From NCBI GenBank assembly GCA_039111635.1, contig JBCAQO010000007.1, positions 124,001-188,000 on the forward strand: a stretch of 64,000 nt of DNA. Direction: 5' to 3'. Of the stretch, positions 36,770 to 48,073 are shown one piece after another. This DNA comes from Heterobasidion occidentale. Taxonomy: Eukaryota; Basidiomycota; Agaricomycetes; Russulales; Bondarzewiaceae. The notes under the pieces are model-generated. The model was not told the origin of the DNA, did no database searches, and was given only the letters and a program-made list of their open reading frames with translations. The position numbers and the translations under genes were made by a program. Numbering within the stretch: the first letter of the stretch is position 1; each line of letters begins with the position of its first letter.

Positions 36770-37952
36770 ATGGAATATGCATACCCTCCAACATACAACA
36801 CCCAGGGCTGGGAGGAAAGTCTCTCCTTGATGTCGGAAGGGCAGTTCGCCTCCACCGATGTCAATGCTGGCAACCTGTCCGCCGGCTACCCCCTCCTTGC
36901 CGCGAACTATCCGGCACAACAAACAATGGCTCAACATCTGTACGAGCCAATGGTCTGTTCCCTGTTCTTACAGTCAATTAGTACGGCGCTGACCGACCCT
37001 TGTGTCATGCAGCCCATGGTTGAGCTATATCGACCTCCCGAGCCCGCATGGGCATCACCCCTCCCCCAGCTCGGCCACACGGCCACGGGACCTTCATATA
37101 TCGCCAGAAACAATTTCTATAGACCTCCTGAGCCCGCATGGGCATTGTCTCTCCCTCAGCTCGGCCACATGGTCGCCGGGCCTTCGCATGTCGGTGGAGG
37201 CGACATCTACGTCCCCCAGCAAATGCTGCCGGCTGGGGAGAGTTATCACCAGGCAGCGCCAATTGCCTGCGAGCCCGCTGATGGCGAGTCCTTTCGTATC
37301 AAACCCCTCTTCTTGACTGACGGTCCCATCAGTTCAAGAAGGACTGGCGCACGCGTACTGTGCCCCGTCGCATACCGCACAACCTCAGAGCAGCGGCGTA
37401 CAGCTGATGTGGCAGCATATTGCCAACACAAGCGTGCGGCGTCCTCACATCAAGAGGGAGGCAACGCTCCCGGTGCCATCATCGCAGGCGAGTACGGGTG
37501 AGGCGGTCGCGGCCAGGACCACAACCTCTGCAAGGCGATGGCGTCCAATCCTGCCCCGACCAGCGGGCACCGTCCCGGCCCAGGCGGGTACCGGCAAGAG
37601 CTTCGAGGGGAATACCCTCGACCGTGCAACAATTACACCAAGAAGGTCCGTTCGCAGGAAGACTCCTGCAAACAGGATCAATCCCAAGGCTGTAAAGGCG
37701 GCGGCCAAAGGGAAATCCCGCGCGAAGGCCGCAACGCCGGCGCCCAGGACGGGAAGAAAGGAGACGCCGTACCTTGGTGCGAAGTACAAATGCGATCCCT
37801 GCGAGAAGGGGTTCGGGCGCAAGTACGAGAGGGCGCGGCACATGAAGTGGGGAGCCGCGCACAGGGAGGGGTCGATCGAATGCGACCAATGCGACAAGAC
37901 TTTCAGTCGGCCAGACTCGCTCAGGAATCACAAGCGCTCCATCCACAGCTGA
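36770..37952 (+). CDS. Two-finger C2H2 zinc-finger protein ZF3
   Basis: Three exons fit perfectly: 36770-36952, 37013-37283 and 37333-37952, 357 residues. Domain order: the N-terminal subfamily signature YNTQGWEESLSLMSEGQ; a Pro/Tyr/His-rich middle with an internal duplication (RPPEPAWA...LPQLGH twice); QQMLPAGESY; a basic linker (RRSVRRKTPANRINPKAVKA, then KGKSRAKA) that looks like a nuclear-localisation or DNA-contacting arm; finger 1 CDPCEKGFGRKYERARH-x6-H; finger 2 CDQCDKTFSRPDSLRNH-x4-H. Intron 2 begins with GC instead of GT (GCGAGT), where paralogue ZF5 has GT. All zinc ligands are present, so this copy should be functional. Likely a transcription regulator; targets are unknown. Confidence 0.85.
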
Positions 37953-38400
37953 TGCCTGCGTGCAGAGAGGAGTGGGTGGAGATGGAGAGTGAGGTGAGTG
38001 TTTTCTGTCTTGCCATTCCTCCCATCGTTCGTCGGATCCTGCTCGCCCGCCTTTATCAATCCGCTCCCTTGCTCAATTTCTCTCTCTCTCTGTAGCACGT
38101 CATCTGCCGCATGTGAAGGTTCTCGTCCACGCCCGCATCGATCCGATGGCGAACCTCGGGCTGTCTGCTGGTGCCGCGAGCGCGTACGACGTGAAAGGGG
38201 ACTGTTATCGAGTTTTCACTTACATATATTTCATCCTCCACAGTCTCGCAATACATTGTTCTGCTCTCTGCGCCGTCATACCTAGCGAGAGAGTCGAATG
38301 TTGCCGTCGTGTTGTGCGAAGAGAAGTGTCGACCCGAGACGGCCGGGCCGGGCGTTTGCATGCACTCTCTATTACGCGATCGTCGGTGACATAACGCGTC
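37953..38400 (+). other. Conserved 3' block of the ZF subfamily with intron-like segment
   Basis: After the ZF3 stop, about 300 bp match the 3' flanks of ZF5 and ZF6. A splice-like unit is kept in place: donor GTGAGTG at about 37993 and acceptor CTCTCTGTAG ending near 38096. This suggests a 3'-UTR intron, or an alternative last exon. No protein can be assigned with confidence. Confidence 0.45.
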
Positions 38401-38561
38401 GAGGATCCGCAAGATATCAACCTTTCGTCCCTGTTGTTCTAGTCTCCTCAGCAGACTGATAAATAGTCGATGACGAATCGATTGGGTGGGTCTCTCCTAT
38501 ATACAACTGTTGTTCGACCTTTCAGTCTCTTGCACGGAAAGCAACACGATGATCAATCTCA

Positions 38562-40875
38562 ATGGATAAAACACCAACCTCGAATGTAATCAAGCCCGAG
38601 CTTAGCGTGCTTGAGGTCCAAATCGCGCCCGTCGAGCCATTGCCTTCAGGCCTGCCCTCTCTTCCGATTGAGCTTGTTCTCAAGGTCGGTTTCTCTTCTT
38701 CTGAGAATGATGGGAAAATGACATTCTTTCTTATAAAATGCCCAAACTTTACAGGTGATCCATGCCAGCGTCGGATCCTACAAGCTGGTTGAGACTGGCG
38801 CGAACCAACAGATGGCTTCTCAGCGTTGTCACGGGTTCAAGATGGGAAGCCTTTTGGCGAGCAGCCTTGAAGGAGGCTAAAGCCCCTCCATGTCCTCGTG
38901 ACATATCTTTTTGGAAGTATATCCTCCACATTTTCGAGACCAACTGCCAGGCATGTGGGATAATCCATCCTCTTTTTCTATATGACAACTTACAGAATAT
39001 GTTTGCTGTAGAATTGCCATTCGGAGGACAGTATCTGTGGTTTTGTTAGGTCGGAGACCTATCACGTGCACCGATGCACGAAGGGGTCCCTAGGCTAAAC
39101 CTCCACTGGTTCGTATAGTCGTAGACTCCAATGGATGAAGACGATGGATCGTCTTTGGGCTCTCTCGAGGAACTCGGGGTCGCTGTCGGCTTTGTTCTCG
39201 AAGAGATTGAGAAGGTGATCTTCGAGGTCTTCTCGATGATGAGGAGGAACCGGATGATCTTCTCCTGTCCAACAGATGATACGAGGGGGTGTCCAACTGA
39301 GAACGCGATAGGCAGCTAGCCCGGTATAGAAGCGGATGAGTAGAGGGAGGGGAGGGAAGGGAGACGAGTCCAGTGCTTCGTCAGACCGTGCAAAGAGTTT
39401 CTCAGATCTGACAGAGATCACGAAGCGTGGGCTAAGAAGGTAGCCAGACGCCGGGTGCAGTGCAGAGATCGAGTGTATTACAGGTGAACGAGCTGAGCTT
39501 CTTAGAAGCTCATCTCGGCTATTTACGTACAGAAGTGTCTAGGGCAGGATCAAGATCTGGTCCGTGCGCTTCTTAGGTACCGAAGTCAACGATCGAGATC
39601 CGTAAGCTAGAATACCTCATCGACCTGCCATGTAGCCAAATATAGTAATCCGAATCACTAATATCCATCCACATCTTCGATCGATCAAGAACCAGGAACG
39701 GGGGTCAGGAACCAATGTCTGTCCACATCAAGAATCAGGAACTAGGAGTCAGCGTTCATGCGTTAGCATGTAAATGGTAAGGAGTCATAGAAAGCGGTCC
39801 GAGTCTGCAGCAAGTCCGAAGCACTTGACCAGCCCATCCACTCACGTGCGAAGCACGTGTTAGGACGCGGTCCTAACAGGTTTCCACTGGGAATCGCGTC
39901 TCCGATTGTGTGAGAACTGCACTCGCAAATTGTAAGTGTCAAGTTGACATTGGTCATATTACTTGCTTTTCACCGCGATCAACTGTGTTCTTGATGCTGG
40001 GAAAGGTGTATCCTGGAATCACACTGTCCCGATGGCATTCAGGAGAAAATTTGGCGCAAAGGTATCTCCCATATGGGATTCGCGATCGACTCTTCCGATT
40101 TCGCCTTGAACCAAGATGGGCGCTTCGTACACTTCAAAGTCCTTTCGACCCTCACAGAAGCTCTTCTTCCACTGTCGAATGCCGAACAAGGCCGCTATGT
40201 CTTTCGTCTCTTCAAGAAATGCAGCCTTAAGGTATGCGCTGTTTAGAATTAGGCCACAGCTCGATTTTGGATAAGAATACTTCAATTCTAGCACGTGCGT
40301 TGGTTTAAAAGAGAAAACAGTAACAGACACATGGCCCGCGCAGGCCGGCAGATGCGCAAATACGTTGACCGCCTTGCCATCGCCACTCTCAGACTCCAGA
40401 GGTGCGTCGGATACTTATATCAAAATACCCCATCTCACAAATCAATACCATATCTTTCAAGAATTAGGCTACGCTGACGAACTCTCACAATGGTGGGACT
40501 CTCTTTTGAAACACCCTTTGATTGATGGCGTTGAAGATTTCAAAAGCGATGGTAGGTTTATTGGTGTGTATCCGATCAACGACACTAACTGGGGATGCTC
40601 AGATTGGCCTTCAATTCAAGATCGTCTAGTCAAGCATATGGAAGATCTGCGACATATCAGTGTCCTTCATACTCGCCTCTCGCGTCTCTCCTCGATGCTA
40701 GGCGACATGCCCATGGAAGAATTCGGGGAAATTCTGCCCCCTGAACTAATTGCCCTCCTCCCGGAAGTATAGCGAGTCTTGAATATTCCGACTTATGAAA
40801 CCATATCGGAGTCTGCCCTTACTGATCTCCGCAGAGACATCCCTGTGGCGCCGACTCCCTTGACGTATCACCCCG
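38562..40875 (+). pseudogene. F-box-like protein A, disrupted by solo LTR
   Basis: Starts MDKTPTSNVIKPELSVL with LPIELVLK, the first half of an F-box. The next exon (frame off by one at its start) gives RLARTNRWLLSVV, and then FWKYILHIFETNCQ. Exon 3 (from 39012) reads NCHSEDSICG and, after an 835-bp LTR, FHWESRLRLCENCTRKL, so the insertion sits inside coding sequence. Later exons (WRKGISHMGFAIDSSDFALN; HVRWFKREN; ELGYADELSQWWDSLLK; DWPSIQDRLVKHMEDLRHIS) follow F-box B exon by exon. A TAG at about 40771 replaces the Gln or Arg codon seen in B and C, and the last 200 or so residues are absent because gene B begins right after. Clearly dead; parent family as for B. Confidence 0.8.
39044..39878. 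mobile_element. Solo LTR in F-box A exon 3
   Basis: The element starts TGTTAGGTC at 39044 and ends GGTCCTAACA at 39878 (835 bp). It is flanked by the 5-bp direct repeat GGTTT (39039-39043 and 39879-39883), the size expected from LTR-retrotransposon integrase. Removing it and one repeat restores the conserved reading ...ICGFHWES... of the host exon. The last 21 bases (39858-39878) form a perfect palindrome around GCG, and the first 20 are nearly so. No gag or pol is inside, so it is a solo LTR left by recombination, superfamily unassigned. Confidence 0.82.
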
Positions 40876-40933
40876 TTCATCTTCGAGTTCACGGTATTCA
40901 GTGCAGAAAGCAACCACAACACCAAAACTATCA

Positions 40934-43435
40934 ATGGATGCACAGCCTACCACCAACGCCGAACTTGATCGATTGCCCGGTGTGACAGAGATCAGCAACC
41001 CACACAGCAACAAAGGCTCTTACCTTCTTTCCACCCCTCTCGAGCTCCTCCTTGAGGTCTGTTCATATCCAAATCAACATAGACATAGATGTTGATCCTA
41101 CTTCTTTCTACGTCATCTATTTACGGTAGGTGGTACGTCACGTAGATCCAAAGAGCCGGCTGAGATTGGCACGAACCAACAAATGGCTCCACGACATCAT
41201 TAAGGGACCGAGGTGCGAATCCATGTGGAAAGAAGCCCTTGAACTGACTGCACACGCTCCTCCTTGTCTTGAAGATATATCCCTTTGGCGTTATGTCTAT
41301 TATGTCTTTGAAACTGATTGCCAGGTGTGCGGTTATTCACTGGCATTTACTCCCTGAACTCATTAGTCGCAGAATTGCAACTCGGACGAAATATTGGACT
41401 TCCATTGGGCTTCGCGCGTTCGCATGTGTGACATGTGTTTACGCAAGATGTGAGTGCCAATACCTCCACTGCTTTCCATGCCGTATTCACGAATAATGTT
41501 TGTTGTCATTATGACGGATAAGACTCATACAAGAGCCGCTTCCTCCTCCTCCTTATCATATTCCGAGGCGTGTCTGGGATGCAGCAATCAACCATTTTGG
41601 AATCAATCTCAAGTGTTTAAAGTGGATCAACCGTTTTGTGCCCTCGGAAATTGTCTTATCCTTGACAGAGGCTCTCAGTGCATTCTCAACTCCTGCTGAA
41701 CAGCAAGAGTATGTTACTCAGCTTATTGGGCAATGCAGCTCCATGGTACGCACTGGTCCATGATCCTTCGGCATTCTGTCTTGATGGATGTATTCGAATA
41801 TAGCATGTAGAATGGTTCAAACAGGAAAACAACAGAAGGAATCAGGAGCGGAGAGCCATCATCATCGAGAAAGAAAGAGCCATTTCGGAAATTGTGTCTG
41901 GATGGTTCAACGGGTGAGCGCTAGAGCCGCGCTATCATTCTTCGTCTGACAGCTATTCTAGATTTATTCCGCATCTGGTGAAGTTAGGCTACGAGAGTGA
42001 GCTCAGCAAATCAGAAGTGAAGTTCTCGCTCCTTTGTTATACCCGACTTCTCTATGACAAGGATCCCGAAATCAAAGGTATGTTTTCGACTTGTCTATCC
42101 TCAAGCCGATCGTCTCGACTCATCACTATCAACTGTGGCTGTTCAGACTGGTCCTTAATCCAAGATGGTGTCGTCAAGCATATAGAGAGTATTCGACACG
42201 TTGAGGCCCTTGTATCTCGCTTCCCAGCTCTCAAAGCAATGCTAGATGGCATGAAGGAAGAACTCGGTGGCCTTCTCGCCCCTCAACAAATCGATATTGC
42301 TTTACTTCCAGAGGTCAGAGCGATTTTGGATGTGCCAGCACAGGAGTCGATTTCGGAGACTGCTCTTCTCGATATTCGTGACGAGATCCCTGCGGCTTTA
42401 GAACGCTGGCACCAACGTGTCATTGCTGGCTTGGCCGAGTCAAATGCCGCGCTCAAGCCTATCTTTGAGAAGTTTGGGACCCTCGACCATCCTGCGACAG
42501 TGTTTCTCTGCAAAAGATGCAAAAAGCCCCGTCACACGCGCCTCACGTACTCCACGCTATTTCTGCATCCTTGCCAAAATGTCCATCCGTTCGGCCGGCC
42601 CAGCCTGCTAGAGACGTTCGAATCGATTGGGTCCCTCTACAAGTTCGCAGCAGAGCGGTTCTTTGACCACAAACCCTGGTCAGTGGACACTCTACAAGTC
42701 CACGATCTGTCGGATAGGATCAAATATATGCTTCGTGCTTGCGACGTTGATCCCGACCAGATTTCTTGGGAGGACATGGATAAGATGGACCCACGTCTCC
42801 AGTGTATCGACTGTGAGCACAAGGTGAGAGGTCTGACACTGGGTTGGCGCACTGCAGTACGTGCAATTTCGAAGCTCGGAAGGAAGGATTTAGCGGATTA
42901 ACAGCCCCTTCATGGACAGATCGAGCATGTCCTGTACGAACACCTGTACAGCGAAGACTCTACGTGGAGGCTCGCCAGCGTGTCTGACTCGGTTCTCGCG
43001 CGCCAACTCGAGCAGGCTACTGAAGCACTATCTCGCGAGGAATATCCTGATTATTACATGTGTCTCATATGTCACGAGCGCGATTGCCGAGGATGCAATC
43101 GCGAGCGGTCCATCAAAGCTCGACTATCACAAGACCACTTTGCACGCAAGTTGAGTATATCCCTCCGCGACGTTTTCGAAACCATCTTGTTGACTGCTGT
43201 CGACAGTCATCCGACGAGGCTACTCATTCTGAACCAGACTTATATGAAGGATCCCGAGGCCTATCCTTTCGTCCCCTTGCCTTTCGCGATTATACCGGCA
43301 GGCCTTACGCGCTTGACAGGCATGGAGGTGAGCTATCTATACAAGGGTCGAGCCAGAATTCTGGGCACACCTGAAGGATTCGTCCCTGTCACAACCCTAC
43401 AAATGGGCCATGGAGGCCCACAATTCATCATTTAG
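40934..43435 (+). CDS. F-box-like protein B with Cys-rich domains
   Basis: Nine exons join with correct phase (40934-41056, 41130-41324, 41373-41449, 41523-41745, 41804-41913, 41962-42077, 42147-42856, 42905-43149, 43207-43435): 675 residues. Order: an F-box-like helix set (LSTPLELLLE, then VDPKSRLRLARTNKWLHDII); FETDCQNCN...RVRMCDMCLRK, a Cys cluster; a helical middle (EWFKQENNRRNQERRAIIIE); a long exon with VFLCKKCKKPRH and CIDCEHKVRGLTLGWRTA; a final Cys/His cluster YYMCLICHERDCRGCN; and a tail ending GHGGPQFII. Proteins like this are probable SCF ubiquitin-ligase substrate adaptors, with CxxC clusters that may bind zinc. The intact frame and nine good junctions argue that it is functional. 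The substrate is unknown. Confidence 0.82.
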
Positions 43436-43870
43436 ATGATTGCAAAATATTGAAGGATATGTTCATGATGTTGTCCTTTATGCTAGCCAAAAATAGTGTG
43501 CATTACTCGAGAGTGACAGTGAGCGTATGAAACCCCATGGAAATCCAAGAACAACGAGAAATATGAACTACCCACGGGTAGGAGATACGATGGGGTGCAG
43601 CCATAGTGCTTGCGTGCGACCTGTTAAGGCGCGTGCGCGAGCATGTCGTATTGCGACCGAGCAGAAAGTGGGCGATAATGTCTTCGACTCTTCTCGACTC
43701 AACTTTCTGTACGATTGTGCGTGATGGGCAAGAGCTTTCCAGAGATATCAAAATTGCTCGTCACCTCAGTTTTTAAATCGAGTCGCACAGTAAGCCGACG
43801 GAAAAGCGGGTCTAGTCAGTCCTAGAGGGACAAGGACAATCTGAGGACTAGTCAAACAAGAGAATATCTG
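43436..43870. other. 3' flank of F-box B
   Basis: No gene is seen. The stretch 43800-43870 contains CTAGTC/GACTAG-type short inverted motifs and may be an eroded part of the adjacent mobile element. Confidence 0.3.
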
Positions 43871-44596
43871 CATCAGCAAACCTGTAACCGGTCCCAGCCA
43901 GTCCCAGAGCCCCAGATACTCCCAGATGCTTAGGTCATCTGAGGACATCTGGCTAGATGTCTGTGTATGCCCAGATCTAGACAGATAAGGTGCTCCATCA
44001 ATAAGCTGGCTAGGAGGACATTTTTGGAAAGCATTGTTTGTAATGTCAGTGCTGCTTCAAAATTTTTCAATACAAGAGCTGGAAGAAAATTCCTAGTAAT
44101 GAACCAGACTGTTATTGGTGCTATCTGTTTGAATATCAGCTTGCTAGTGGTATTGAGATGCTTTCCTGTATCATAGCTCTCAAATGATGTATCATATGCC
44201 ATCATTCTTCCATGAATAGATGCTAAAAATGCGAAAATAGATGTCACCTCACTGAGTTCAGGCATCCCAAAATTCTTAAGTCTCAACAAGCTTGCTATAA
44301 CCCAAATGTTGCTGTACAATATCATGCTCATATAGTGGAGTGGATAATTGTGGTCTTAACATTGCTTACAGCTGGTGCATGATTCAAGAGGTTCTGGGTT
44401 CAATTCCTGCATAGTGCAGATTGATTTTTGTAGTCGTCCTATTGACGACAATTATCTAATCATTTCCATATATGGTGCATCTGGACATATCTGTCCAGAC
44501 ACCGGTGTGTCTGTCTAATCGGGGACTTGCTAGAGGCATCTGGGGGCCTAGGAGCGTCTGTCCAGGTTGGTACAGACGCTTCCCAGTTTGCTGATG
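43871..44596. mobile_element. TIR element 1 (non-autonomous DNA transposon-like)
   Basis: The ends are inverted repeats CATCAGCAAACCTG (from 43871) and, reversed, CATCAGCAAACTGG (to 44596), with the dinucleotide TG on both outer sides as a possible target duplication. Subterminal regions repeat CCAGA/TCTGG many times. The core (about 44000-44450) is markedly AT-rich, with one 133-codon minus ORF (43930-44331) that resembles no transposase I know. The termini resemble those of the fold-back element at 53681-55502, so both may use the same transposase, which is not in this window. Confidence 0.5.
44333..44429 (+). ncRNA. tRNA-like pol III unit inside TIR element 1
   Basis: An A-box-like TAGTGGAGTGG (44333-44343) and a consensus-like B box GGTTCAATTCC (44397-44407) lie 64 nt apart, followed by a TTTTT terminator at 44425-44429. 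The flanks do not pair into a proper acceptor stem, so it is not a normal tRNA gene. A tRNA-derived SINE or tRNA relic fits better. Confidence 0.4.
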
Positions 44597-44926
44597 TGTC
44601 GTCCTCTCTCTAATTGCTTAAGCGCTATCAAAAGCTTCAGAGTCGGAAGTGGCGGTCTTATACTGTTCAAGAGAATTTTAACGTCGTCCAGGCTCTCGCA
44701 AGGCGCAAGGCCTGCTCTACTGATCGAGTTCAGATGCAGACCTGATCACTCAGAACTCGGAACTCACAGAGGTTGAGCGTGTCCGCTGGATATTCAATCT
44801 TCCATGGCATGTAATCTCTCGCGGGAGGAGACAGCCAAGAGGGTGCATGACAAACCCAAAGATGGGATGATGCTGGCCTGCGATACTGAATTCATCTGGA
44901 CGTGAAGCCAAGAGATTGGTCGGCGC
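44597..44926. other. Gene-free stretch
   Basis: No recognisable feature between TIR element 1 and the ZF4 remnant. Confidence 0.35.
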
Positions 44927-46357
44927 ATGCCCGCAGAGACACAAAGATGCGAGAGTACGTACATCGGTCTCGCCATTCCCCCAGTTCAGCTAGCCAATTG
45001 CGAGTCAAATAATTCGCCTCCAACACCCATGACAAGCCCCGAGGCAGACGCTCCACCAACGTTACGTGCGCTCAACCATAAGCTAAAAGGAGCAGTCAAG
45101 GAAATGTTGTGTTTCAACCGTCATTCAGGTCTGGCCGCCATTCAACATCGCCTCTTTCCAGCCATTTACACCCATATCGTACCAACCATCAATCCCTTCG
45201 CTCTACTAGGAGGACGATATACTTGCCGTGTCAGCACAGTAACAGGACACATTCGCCACGAGTGGTCCAACCTACGATGCGACATACGCAGCGGAGTATT
45301 TGACTGCTCAAAGTCAATTTAACCTGGCGGTAAATATTACCTTTCATTCAGAAATATAGCAAATACGATGCTTACTGATCACAGGGGTCGTGGGGTGAGC
45401 CTGCACTATCCGAGTATGCGCCACTCGGAGCGATGTGGGGCGAACCCTACCCCTCAGATGCGACAGCATGGCGATCTTACGATGACATGAACCTGCCCAC
45501 CCAGCAGATGCTGACCGCTAGGGATGGCGGTCGTTAAGGGGCAGCAACTCATATAGAAGGCCTCGCGCTTTGTGAGTTCAGCTTGTCCTTGCTATCTCGA
45601 GGGACGTATTGCTGATTTGATCGTCAGGGCAAGATACCGCGGTCAATCCGTACTACCCGCCACTCGCCAGCGCACTTCCAGAGTGGCCTACCACTCAGAT
45701 CCTTGAGCCACCGAATGCCGCACGCCCTTACCTACCCCAGCCTCCTATCGTACAGGATGTTACATTGCCTACGCCCGTATCACCCCGCGCAGAAACGCAT
45801 GATGCACAGGCTTCGATTGCGGGCCAACAGTGTGAGGGGAGGCGACTAGAAAGGCCTGCACCTCCTCTGTTGCACTTCCGGAAGATCCAGCCTCGTCCGG
45901 AATCTCTCGCTATCCGGAATGAGGTGCCACTGACACGAGATATCTGGCACCGCACAGGGGACCATGCTATAGGCCCTACGAGTACCTGCAGCGACTCTGA
46001 GGAGAATACCCTCAGAATACCCTCAGAAAGGACAACCAAACATCAGGAATGTCTGCCCGCAGGAATATACCTGCAGACGGACAGATCCCCGAGCGCGTAG
46101 AGGCGCCGGATCAAGGGCATCGTCCCCAAGAACTGATGCTGGCACCGAGAAGAGGTAATCCTAGTGCTGATATCGACACAGCAGAATATAGGTACACAAC
46201 GTACAGGACGGGGTTTTCGAACGAAGCCAAGCTGAGGCGTCACTTGGCCACGACACTTGCACACACGGACACGGTCTCCAAGTGTGACGTGTGCGGCAAA
46301 GTGTACACTCGAGCGGACAACCTCCACGCGCACCGCAAGAGGCACGTCGTTCAGTAG
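44927..46357 (+). pseudogene. Zinc-finger paralogue ZF4, inactivated
   Basis: The exons resemble the ZF family: FATSGPTYDATYAAEYLTAQ, MWGEPYPSDATAWRSYDDMN, LPTQQMLTA, and a Pro-rich linker with LPTPVSPRAETHDAQA and EENTLR. At 46003-46024 the 11-mer AGAATACCCTC is tandemly duplicated, throwing the frame off. With a single copy, EENTLR would run straight into MSARRNIPADGQIPE, matching 'RRSVRRKTPANxxxPK' of ZF3 and ZF5. Finger 1 reads YRYTTYRTGFSNEAKLRRH: both zinc cysteines are Tyr (TGC to TAC). Finger 2, CDVCGKVYTRADNLHAHRKR then H, is intact. Stop at 46357. The gene is therefore inactive or a one-finger derivative. Confidence 0.65.
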
Positions 46358-48073
46358 AAGATAATGATGGGTAGTGAGAGAAGTAGTGAAGGACGAAGGT
46401 GGGTATCGCTTTTAACATAGATCCCTCACCAAAGTTGGACTCCATCTCCCGTCATCGTGATCTTTCACTGGCTCACATTGTCTTTGATGCCTCAGAGACT
46501 GCATGCAAACGTCCATGTCAGCGCCTGAATCGACCCGGGACAAGAAAATAGCCCTGCCATGCGTCGCACGCGTTCACTGACTATCGGCGAGCATTGAGGC
46601 TGGGAAAGGTGTGTGGAAAGCGTAAGTGTGTACGAGCTCTGGTTTTCGATGTTGATTCAATAGAGCAAAGATATTGGGGGGGGCATTTTGATGTTGTTGA
46701 CGGCGTGAGGCAAGTTCAACGAAGGTTGTGGAAAAAGTGCGGAAAAGTCCGAGCTGGACGCAGTGAGCTTAGCTGGCTATCATCGTCTTCTCTCACGACT
46801 ATAACGTCGCTCGCATTCCTCCATTCTCAATCGACAGCAATTCATCGCGGGCTCGTGTTTCTTCTCCTGCACTGTTGCTCGACGCTGCGGTCATACTACT
46901 GTGACAATCGTTATAATATCAACTGGTGCATCGACGTCTGAACAGCTCTGAGCATCTCATCGATAGGTGCGGCCTCTACGACGTCTAGGCCGCCGCGATC
47001 GCCATCAGCATCCGAGAAAACTTACACGGACCTCTTGATGAGGACGTTCATGCACCTGAGACGGGGTACAGACATATTTTCGTGTCACGTACGTATCGTC
47101 TGTCCCGCTTTCATTCGTCGACCGAATCTCTTTCTGGTACTTGGAAGCGTTACGTTCTGGCTGCGTTTGATGGGACTATATGAGCGAACCAGAGATGCAA
47201 TGATCTCAAGACTATCGCGTTTCTGCTTGCGCACCAGGCAAGGTGAGCCCTACACATGCATCCCTTTCGACGCATCGGTATCCAAGCACATTTACATTCT
47301 AGTGACGTGCTTGAACACATGAACACATGAATCTCATGATTTACCGACAAGGTTTCAACTTTGCAGTGCGTGTCAATCATCCCAGGTACCTCGCATCTCT
47401 TGATAATGTCTCTCACTAGCGCGCTTCATCGCTGATGGTTTGTTAAATTCTCCGCCGCTACTCTACTCAGACACTCCTTCGTCTCGTGTGTGGACAAGTT
47501 TGCCGATAGCTCTCTCCTCTGCATGGACCTGAAATAGTCAGAGAATGCACTCTGACTACCACATTCTCACTTTGCAATTCCGTCATGGCTCAAGCAGACA
47601 ACATAGTCCATTGCATCAATGACTACTCGTGTTGCCGAACTCGGAGACCTCAGCTCTATTCTCTTGTGCGTAAAATTCACCCAGCGGCTCAGCCTCGCTT
47701 GATGCTGCGTCCCCCACCGGTTTTCAGCGCTGAGGCAGTCCTGCACTTGAACTATGTCTAGCTCACGTTCATGTTAGCCTTGTAGATATTCTCGCAGCGA
47801 CTCTTGATGAACCCTCGGGTGCATTGTCCCGGACGCAATGAGACCTGCGAATATGTCATGGCCCCCGAGGTCCTGCAGGCAAGCAGTCACGAGCGAGAGT
47901 TGTCATCCGCAACGCGTGACGAAACGTTGCAATTCATACTCCGCCCGCGTCGCGCCTTATTTGTCGAGTGGCATAGCTGTGGCATATTACACTCACTCAT
48001 ACCACGACCATTACACCCTCACTCTGTTCAGTGCATCGTATCTTTTGATATATTTTCATATCATATACCTTCA
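46358..48073. other. Gene-free stretch before F-box C
   Basis: I find no recognisable protein. Short ORFs around 46594-46941 and 47035-47322 have no motif and probably represent relic or promoter DNA. Confidence 0.35.

Noticed and set aside
37445..37946. Long minus-strand ORFs (about 150 codons) opposite ZF3
   Set aside because: They are antisense to a clean three-exon zinc-finger gene and arise from GC-rich codon bias.
44333..44429. A genuine tRNA gene
   Set aside because: A and B boxes are present, but the acceptor stem halves do not pair and the anticodon arm is not convincing.
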